This document shows positions 58,699 through 64,000 of a DNA stretch of 64,000 nt, in pieces. The DNA lies in contig NZ_CP010536.1 in the NCBI RefSeq assembly GCF_000832305.1, positions 2,356,001 to 2,420,000 on the forward strand, written 5' to 3'. Source of the stretch: Cupriavidus basilensis. Its GTDB lineage: Bacteria > Pseudomonadota > Gammaproteobacteria > Burkholderiales > Burkholderiaceae. Each line of letters starts with the position of its first letter. The stretch's first letter is position 1. The notes under the pieces are model-generated. The model was not told the DNA's origin and did not search any database. It worked only from the letters and a program-made list of their open reading frames with translations. A program made the position numbers and the translations under genes.

Positions 58699-58710
58699 TA
58701 GACCAGTCTA
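58699..58710. promoter_or_regulatory. TetR operator between thioesterases and the regulator
   Basis: TAGACCAGTCTA has perfect 5-base arms around a CA centre, extended by TG/TA flanks. A TATAAT -10 for the regulator follows at 58711-58716. It resembles the TAGACC-type sites of LmrA/QdoR-class TetR repressors. Confidence 0.7.
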
Positions 58711-58760
58711 TATAATTCCAGCAGGATATCAACCCCTCCCACGACCGAGGACTTCATCAC

Positions 58761-59363
58761 ATGGCCGCTCAAGCCAAACATCGGGACAAGATCGTCCGCG
58801 CCGCTGCCGTGCTCTTTCGCCGCTATGGCTACGCCGCCAGCGGCACCAATGACATCGTTGCGTTGAGCGGCGCGCCAAAGGGCTCGCTCTATCACTACTT
58901 CCCGAAAGGCAAGGAGCAGATCGCCGAGGAAGTCATCGTGTACGCCGGTGAACTGGTGCGCGCGACGCTCGCGCAGCTATGCGCGGAACACGACTCGCCG
59001 GGGGCGATCGTGCGGGCCTATGGCGTCTTGATGGCCGGCTGGATGGCCCAGTCCGACTATCGTGATGGCTGCCCGATCTCCACCATCCTGCTGGAAATCG
59101 CCCCGGAGGCCGAGGGCGTGGCATCGGCAGGCAACGCGGCCTTTGCCGCATGGGAAGCCGTGCTGGCCGATGCCTTCGCGGCGCGCGGGATCCCACGGGT
59201 ACGCGCCACCGAGCTCGCGGGGCTGGTGATCTGCGGCTGGCAAGGGGCACTGACGCTTGCCAAAGTGGCCAGGAGCGGCCAGCCAATCCGGCGCGCGGTG
59301 GATGAGCTGGCGCGACAACTCGACGCCGAGCCGCGGAACATCGCCCAGGGGCAGCCCGGCTGA
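58761..59363 (+). CDS. TetR family regulator (LmrA/YxaF C-terminal type)
   Basis: A 200-residue repressor. The HTH is KIVRAAAVLFRRYGYAASGTNDIVALSGAPKGSLYHYFPKGKEQI; the C-terminal domain with YRDGCPISTILLEIAPEAEG resembles LmrA/YxaF proteins. Divergent thioesterases and the operator between make it the probable repressor of both units. The inducer is unknown. Confidence 0.92.
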   Translation: MAAQAKHRDKIVRAAAVLFRRYGYAASGTNDIVALSGAPKGSLYHYFPKGKEQIAEEVIVYAGELVRATLAQLCAEHDSPGAIVRAYGVLMAGWMAQSDYRDGCPISTILLEIAPEAEGVASAGNAAFAAWEAVLADAFAARGIPRVRATELAGLVICGWQGALTLAKVARSGQPIRRAVDELARQLDAEPRNIAQGQPG

Positions 59364-59631
59364 TGCGGCTTTCGCGATCGGCGCGTCACTCTTCAGCCCA
59401 AGACACATGATGTCCTACAACATAGGGAGCATCGAGAACCTCATTTGTGCCAGCCTGCCATCTGAAATTGGTGCCGAAGCACCGTGATTCGTGACGGCAC
59501 CTACGAAAGACGACCGAGCTGCCGGACTTAGGCAAAGTTGCCATACAACATCGAGCGAGCGAGCGCCCCAACATGGGTCAGCACGGCCCTGCCGCACCTG
59601 GACAGGACGCGCGCCGGCTCACGACCATGAG

Positions 59632-60390
59632 TCAGGCGCCCTCGAAGATTCGACGCCTGGCATTCTCGATATGCCGGCGCATCGCGATCGAGGCTTGAGT
59701 CGGCGAGCGCTGCGCAATCGCCTCGATGATCGCCAGATGCTCGGCCTGGACCTGCTCGAAGCGCGTGGGATTGCGCGTCTGCCCCAGGTTACGGGCCAGT
59801 TCCATGCACTGGCGAATCGGGCCGAGCGCATGCTCGACCGTGGGCACGAAGAACGGATTGTGAGATGCCCGCGCAATGGCCAGATGCAACTGCAGATCCT
59901 CCTCCACGCCCGACGTCTCGCTTTCCTGCGTGCGGTCCAGCGCGGCGTAGGCGGCGCGAATGGCGTCGATGTCGGCATCGGTGCGCATCTGCGCTGAAAT
60001 CTCAGCCACGCCGACTTCCACACAAAGGCGGAACGCATAGTAGTGCTCGATGTCGGCGATGCTGGAGATCTGGGGCGTGACCGGCTGCCCGCGTACCGGC
60101 ATGCGCTGGATATAGCTTCCGGATCCCCGCCGCGAGACCACGATGCCTTCGGATCGCAAGCGCGACAGCGCCTCCCGCACGGTTGTCCGGGATACCGCGT
60201 AACGGCTGGCCAGATCGGCTTCCGTCGGCAGCTTCTGGTCTGCGGAAAACTCTCCCCGCAGGATCGCTCCGATGATCAGCTTGCAAACCTGCTCCGAAAG
60301 ACTGGCGCTGTCGGTTGCCGTCAATACCAATTCGTCCACACCTTGCTCCTGCTGCTCCGCCGGCTGGCCGGCGTATGGGTTGTTGCGCAA
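59632..60390 (-). CDS. FadR/GntR family transcriptional regulator (FCD domain)
   Basis: A 252-residue regulator. The winged HTH is KLPTEADLASRYAVSRTTVREALSRLRSEGIV and the FCD domain contains AFRLCVEVGVAEISA, DLQLHLAIARASHNPFF and EHLAIIEAIAQRSPTQASIAMRRHI, which bind metal and ligand. It is divergent from a uronate dehydrogenase gene, with TTGTC/GACAA sites in the gap, so it probably controls hexuronate use. Confidence 0.93.
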   Translation of the reverse strand: MRNNPYAGQPAEQQEQGVDELVLTATDSASLSEQVCKLIIGAILRGEFSADQKLPTEADLASRYAVSRTTVREALSRLRSEGIVVSRRGSGSYIQRMPVRGQPVTPQISSIADIEHYYAFRLCVEVGVAEISAQMRTDADIDAIRAAYAALDRTQESETSGVEEDLQLHLAIARASHNPFFVPTVEHALGPIRQCMELARNLGQTRNPTRFEQVQAEHLAIIEAIAQRSPTQASIAMRRHIENARRRIFEGA

Positions 60391-60702
60391 GCTGTCAGAC
60401 TAACATACTGGATGTGGGGTCCATCAACCGTTCGGCACGCCAATTTCCTTTTTAAATATGGTCATTACGCCATCTACGGTTGGGGGTAAACCCGATTTCC
60501 CCATTGTTGTCGTTGACAAGCCTTTGAAATCCTAAGAAAGTTGTCCTACTTTACTTGCACTTGTCGGACAAATAAATTTAACTCATGTTGTATGACGTCT
60601 CATGAATGATTGCGATGCCAGTTCAGCTGGCACTCTTCATGGGATCAGAGCGCGAGCGCTCCATACGCCAGGCCAAACCAAACAAGACGGAGATTTCATA
60701 TC
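60391..60702. other. Divergent promoter region of the hexuronate-type locus
   Basis: About 310 bases. It holds two inverted repeats, TTGTC(GTT)GACAA at 60507-60519 and TTGTC(G)GACAA at 60561-60571, and a half-site TTGTCC at 60541-60546. These fit GntR/FCD operators. No gene or other repeat is visible. Confidence 0.6.
60507..60571. promoter_or_regulatory. Paired GntR/FCD-type operators
   Basis: TTGTC-GTT-GACAA (60507-60519) and TTGTC-G-GACAA (60561-60571), with a TTGTCC half-site between. The regulator at 59632-60390 is the obvious binder; the target is uronate dehydrogenase and the genes after it. Confidence 0.55.
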
Positions 60703-61521
60703 GTGACCAAGATTGCATTAAGCGGCGCCGGTGGCCAGTTGGGCACCGTGCTGCGGACCGCCCTGCTGGCGCGAGGCTATGACCTGCGCTCGTCGGGCAA
60801 CTCGCAGTCGCTCGCACCAGTCGCCGAGGGCGAAGAGGTAATGCGTGGCGACTTGTGCGACCCGGCCGTGGTCGACCGCCTGCTGGACGGTGTCGACGTG
60901 TTGATCCATATGGCTGGAACGAGTGTCGAACGCCCCCTGCCGGAGATCATCGACAACAACCTGCGGGCGCTCGTCGAGGTCTATGAGGGTGCGCGGCGCC
61001 AGAAAGTCGGCCGCATCGTGTTCGCCAGCTCCAATCACGCCATCGGCATGTATCCGGTGGACCAGCAACTCTCGACCGACTGCGAGTTTCGCCCGGATGG
61101 CTTTTACGGCTTGAGCAAGATGTGGGGCGAAGGGCTTGCCCGTCTGTACTGGGACAAGCACGGCATCGAGAGCGTCTGCGTGCGCATCGGCAGCTGCGTG
61201 GAAAGGCCGCAAGAGTTTCGGCATCTGAGTACTTGGCTGGGACACGAAGATCTCGTGCATCTCATCGAGCAGGGCATCACGGTTCCTGACCTTGGCTTCC
61301 TCGTCGTGTGGGGCGTCTCCGCCAATGCACGCAGCTGCTGGAACAACGACGGCGCGGCGCGCCTGCGCTACCGGCCCAAGCAGAATGCCGAAGATTTCGC
61401 CGAAGAGATTCTCGCCGGCCCGAACCCGCTCGATGCCATCGGCCGCCAGTACCAGGGCGGCAGTTTCGCGAGCATCGATTTCACGCCAGAGGCGCAGCGC
61501 CATGGCGGCGCGCACAGGTAA
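60703..61521 (+). CDS. NAD-dependent uronate dehydrogenase-like epimerase/dehydratase family protein
   Basis: A 272-residue extended-SDR-like protein. GAGGQLG near residue 8 binds NAD; SSNHAIGMY (110-118) and YGLSK with Tyr135 and Lys139 are the active site, as in uronate dehydrogenase Udh. It should oxidise D-glucuronate or D-galacturonate to aldaro-lactone. It starts with GTG behind ACGGAG. It is followed by an MFS transporter and a porin, and controlled by a GntR/FCD regulator, which all support hexuronate use. Confidence 0.85.
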   Translation: MTKIALSGAGGQLGTVLRTALLARGYDLRSSGNSQSLAPVAEGEEVMRGDLCDPAVVDRLLDGVDVLIHMAGTSVERPLPEIIDNNLRALVEVYEGARRQKVGRIVFASSNHAIGMYPVDQQLSTDCEFRPDGFYGLSKMWGEGLARLYWDKHGIESVCVRIGSCVERPQEFRHLSTWLGHEDLVHLIEQGITVPDLGFLVVWGVSANARSCWNNDGAARLRYRPKQNAEDFAEEILAGPNPLDAIGRQYQGGSFASIDFTPEAQRHGGAHR

Positions 61522-61607
61522 CGCGTAAGCCAGGAAGCTTGATTTCCGGCCCCTGCCCCACGCCGAGGATCAATGGCCGCTTGCTTTGGCCGGCTGACCT
61601 GCGTGGA

Positions 61608-61623
61608 TTGGCCCTGGGGCCAA
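61608..61623. repeat. 16-base palindrome between the dehydrogenase and transporter genes
   Basis: TTGGCCC-TG-GGGCCAA, a perfect inverted repeat with a 2-base centre. It lies 65 bases before the MFS gene's ribosome site. It may be a short hairpin; nothing shows what it does. Confidence 0.6.
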
Positions 61624-61690
61624 CCCGGATCGGGAACGACGCAAAGCGTCACACGGCTTTGCCGCGAACCCATAAATACAAGGAGACATG

Positions 61691-62989
61691 ATGAAACACA
61701 TAAAGGGCATGCGCTGGTGGATGGTCAGCCTGGTCACGATGGGCCTGATCGTCAACTACCTGGCGCGCAATACGCTATCCGTTGCCGCACCGACAATGAT
61801 GTCGGAGTTGCATATGACGACACAGCAGTACTCCTATGTGGTCGTGGCCTGGCAGGTCTGCTACGCCATGATGCAGCCGGTCGCCGGCCTGGTACTGGAC
61901 GCCATCGGCACCAAGATCGGCTTTGGCATCTTCGCGCTGGCGTGGTCGCTGGCATGCGCCGCCGCCGCATTGGCCTCAGGCTGGCAAGGCCTGGCGTTCT
62001 TTCGCGGCCTGCTTGGCCTGGCCGAAGCCGCAGGCATCCCCGGTGGCGTAAAGGCGACGACGGAATGGTTCCCCGCCAAGGAACGCTCGATCGCCATCGG
62101 CTGGTTCAACATCGGCTCGTCGATCGGCGCGCTGTGCGCCCCGCCGCTGGTCGTGTGGACGATCCTGAACGGCGGCTGGCAACGGGCCTTCATCATCGTC
62201 GGCGCGCTGGGCGTGGCATGGACCGTGCTTTGGATGCTCTGCTACAAGCATCCGAAGAACCAGCAGCGCCTGTCGGACCAGGAACGCGAGTACATCCTTG
62301 CCGGCCAGGAGGCGCAGCACAAGGATGCCAACATGGCCAAGGCAAGCTGGCTCGAGATCATGCGCAGCCGGAATTTCTGGTCGATCGCGATTCCCCGTTT
62401 CCTGTCGGAGCCGGCCTGGCAGACCTTCAACGCCTGGATTCCGCTTTACATGGCAACCGAGCGCCATATGAACATCAAGGAGATCGCGATGTTTGCATGG
62501 CTGCCCTTCCTCGCCGCCGACATCGGCTGCGTGCTGGGGGGCTATCTCAGCCCGTGGTTCCACAAGCACCTCAAGGTGTCGCTGTTTACCTCGCGCAAGC
62601 TGGTCATGCTGGTCGGCTGCCTGGCGATGATCGGTCCGGCCTGCGTGGGCCTGGTGGACAGCCCGTACAGCGCCATCGCGCTGTTGTGCGTCGGCGGCTT
62701 CGCCCACCAGACCTTGTCGGGCGCGCTCTACTCGATCACGTCAGACGCGTTCGGCAAGAACGAAGTGGCGACAGCCACCGGCCTGGCCGGCATGAGCGGC
62801 TACCTGGGCGCGACCCTGTTCACGCTGCTGTTCGGCATCGCCGTCACGCATATCGGCTACAGCCCGCTGTTCGTCCTGCTGGCAGTGTTCGACCTGATCG
62901 CCGCCGCCATCGTCTTCCTGATGGCGCGTGAACGCGCTGCGCCCGGCGCGGCGGCTGCCAACCTCGGCTCCCCCGCACTCCACTCCTGA
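61691..62989 (+). CDS. MFS transporter, anion:cation symporter type (hexuronate-like)
   Basis: A 432-residue transporter with 12 hydrophobic segments. The opening RWWMVSLVTMGLIVNYLARNTLSVAAP, GLAEAAGIPGGVKATTEWFPAKERSIAIGWFNIGSSIGA and LSGALYSITSDAFGKNEVATATGLAGM are marks of the ExuT/GudP group. It should import a sugar acid with protons. ATGs occur at 61688 and 61691; the AGGAG spacing favours 61691. It is 169 bases after the dehydrogenase gene. Confidence 0.88.
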   Translation: MKHIKGMRWWMVSLVTMGLIVNYLARNTLSVAAPTMMSELHMTTQQYSYVVVAWQVCYAMMQPVAGLVLDAIGTKIGFGIFALAWSLACAAAALASGWQGLAFFRGLLGLAEAAGIPGGVKATTEWFPAKERSIAIGWFNIGSSIGALCAPPLVVWTILNGGWQRAFIIVGALGVAWTVLWMLCYKHPKNQQRLSDQEREYILAGQEAQHKDANMAKASWLEIMRSRNFWSIAIPRFLSEPAWQTFNAWIPLYMATERHMNIKEIAMFAWLPFLAADIGCVLGGYLSPWFHKHLKVSLFTSRKLVMLVGCLAMIGPACVGLVDSPYSAIALLCVGGFAHQTLSGALYSITSDAFGKNEVATATGLAGMSGYLGATLFTLLFGIAVTHIGYSPLFVLLAVFDLIAAAIVFLMARERAAPGAAAANLGSPALHS

Positions 62990-63028
62990 CACCTGACGAA
63001 ACACAGGCCGCGTCAAGCCTGCCGGGCC

Positions 63029-63046
63029 CGAACGCACACGCGTTCG
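63029..63046. other. Hairpin between MFS and porin genes
   Basis: CGAACGC (63029-63035), loop ACAC, GCGTTCG (63040-63046). A 7-base-pair stem in the 200-base gap, without a T-run. It could weaken read-through into the porin gene. Confidence 0.4.
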
Positions 63047-63190
63047 TGGCCCAGGCGAAGTGCCGCCCACGATTGGCGGACGCACGCCCACCGGCACGGC
63101 GCACGGATAGCGGCTCGCGGTTGTGCAAGAACATCGGCACGGGACCAGCCGTGCTCGAAAAATCCAAGAACCTTAGAGGAGATCGTTGAA

Positions 63191-64000
63191 ATGAGAATGA
63201 AATTGCTTGCCGCCACAATGGCTGCCCTGGCCGCTGGCGGCGCAAATGCTCAGTCGAGCGTGACGCTGTATGGCGTGGCGGATGCCGGCCTCGAATACAC
63301 GAACAAATCCTCCGCGACAGCCGCTGGCGCTCCCGGCGGCAACGCTTATCGGCTGACCTCGGGCAATCAGTCCGGCTCGCGTTGGGGCATGCGCGGCGTC
63401 GAGGATATCGGCGGCGGCCTGAAGGGCATCTTCGTGCTGGAAAGCGGCGTGAACTTCGACACCGGCTCGTCGGGGCAAGGTGGCCGCCTCTTCGGGCGCG
63501 CAGCCTATGTCGGCCTGCAAAGCCCGTACGGCACGTTCACCCTGGGCCGCCACACGACCCCGTTCTTCGACTTCGGCCTGCTCTACGATCCGATGGCGAT
63601 CTCGACACGCTACGGCATTACCTCGACCGCGCCGGAATTTGGCTCGCGTGCCGACAACAGCGGCAAGTACACCGGCACGTTCGGCGGCCTGACCGTGTCC
63701 GGTCTCTACAGCTTCACCAACAATGGCAACGAGGTGGCGGGAGCCTTCACCAACGGGCGCGAATACAGCTTCCTGGCCAGCTACGCGGCGGGTCCCTTCG
63801 CGATGGGCGCGGCTTATGACCAGGCGAACAACACCGGGGCTGCCAGTGCGCAGATGATTCGCCGTGCCACCGCGGCTGGCTCGTACACGCTGGGCGTTGC
63901 CAAGGCATTCCTGGGCTACCGCTGGGCAAAGGCTTACAACGGCGCCTCGCTGCCCGGCGGCCAGTTCACCAACGGCGGGTCGAACCTGTACTGGGCAGGC
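63191..64000 (+). CDS. Gram-negative porin, Burkholderiales type (3' end beyond the window)
   Basis: The visible 270 codons begin with a signal peptide MRMKLLAATMAALAAGGANA, then QSSVTLYGVADAGLEYTNKS, the usual start of betaproteobacterial general porins, and go on with SRWGMRGVEDIGGGLKGIFVLESGVNFDTG and GTFTLGRHTTPFFDFG. It forms an outer membrane trimer that lets small anions or sugars through. A GAGGAG site precedes the start. It may belong to the hexuronate locus. Confidence 0.92.
   Translation, partial: MRMKLLAATMAALAAGGANAQSSVTLYGVADAGLEYTNKSSATAAGAPGGNAYRLTSGNQSGSRWGMRGVEDIGGGLKGIFVLESGVNFDTGSSGQGGRLFGRAAYVGLQSPYGTFTLGRHTTPFFDFGLLYDPMAISTRYGITSTAPEFGSRADNSGKYTGTFGGLTVSGLYSFTNNGNEVAGAFTNGREYSFLASYAAGPFAMGAAYDQANNTGAASAQMIRRATAAGSYTLGVAKAFLGYRWAKAYNGASLPGGQFTNGGSNLYWAG

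Overview
The window looks like a chromosomal stretch of a GC-rich betaproteobacterium of the order Burkholderiales, most likely Cupriavidus or a close relative. The reasons are the high GC content, the divergent prpR / prpB-prpC-acnD-prpF methylcitrate locus with AcnD (AcnM) and PrpF, the conserved msrB-yciB-bolA-ppiC block, the redundant beta-oxidation sets and a Burkholderiales-type porin. I see no rRNA, tRNA, insertion sequence, prophage or CRISPR array. The genus is inferred from gene content, not measured.

Layout. 1-13083 (minus strand) is a long lipid/acyl-CoA operon: a FadB-type fusion, nicotinamidase, thiolase, a collapsed thioesterase remnant, acyl-CoA dehydrogenase, two short-chain dehydrogenases, a thioesterase, a serine hydrolase, an MDR oxidoreductase, a class II aldolase and a partial GST. 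13589-15118 is a LysP-type permease. 15297-19614 holds a dicarboxylate symporter, a threo-3-hydroxyaspartate ammonia-lyase homologue, an ornithine-cyclodeaminase-family reductase and a YheO/DauR-type regulator; two promoters in this block share a 29-bp operator-like element. 19845-21218 is an exported phytase-like esterase preceded by Pho-box-like direct repeats. 21293-28240 is a Liv-type ABC importer next to an acyl-CoA ligase. 28497-36311 holds SelO, MsrB, YciB, BolA, a parvulin, a TetR / acyl-CoA dehydrogenase pair and an HD-GYP protein.

36470-47189 is a cluster built around an XRE-cupin regulator: a D-amino-acid-oxidase-like flavoprotein, an M81 (MlrC) peptidase, a complete Dpp-type ABC importer and an N-acyl-D-amino-acid deacylase. 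Together these predict import and breakdown of D-amino-acid-containing or N-acylated peptides. 47360-48834 holds an ABM-domain protein and a cysteine-synthase-like enzyme. 48840-57279 is the propionate (2-methylcitrate) locus with a clear sigma-54 promoter and PrpR sites. 57662-59363 is a pair of hotdog thioesterases divergent from a TetR regulator with an obvious palindrome between them. 59632-64000 is a GntR/FCD regulator, a uronate dehydrogenase, an MFS hexuronate-type transporter and the start of a porin, which reads as a hexuronate uptake and oxidation locus.

The two most interesting systems are the compact 3-hydroxyaspartate-to-aspartate module (BhcB-like plus BhcD-like enzymes without the rest of the beta-hydroxyaspartate cycle) and the XRE-cupin-controlled D-amino-acid peptide cluster. 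Functions are assigned by reading the translated sequences and motifs; no database search was run.
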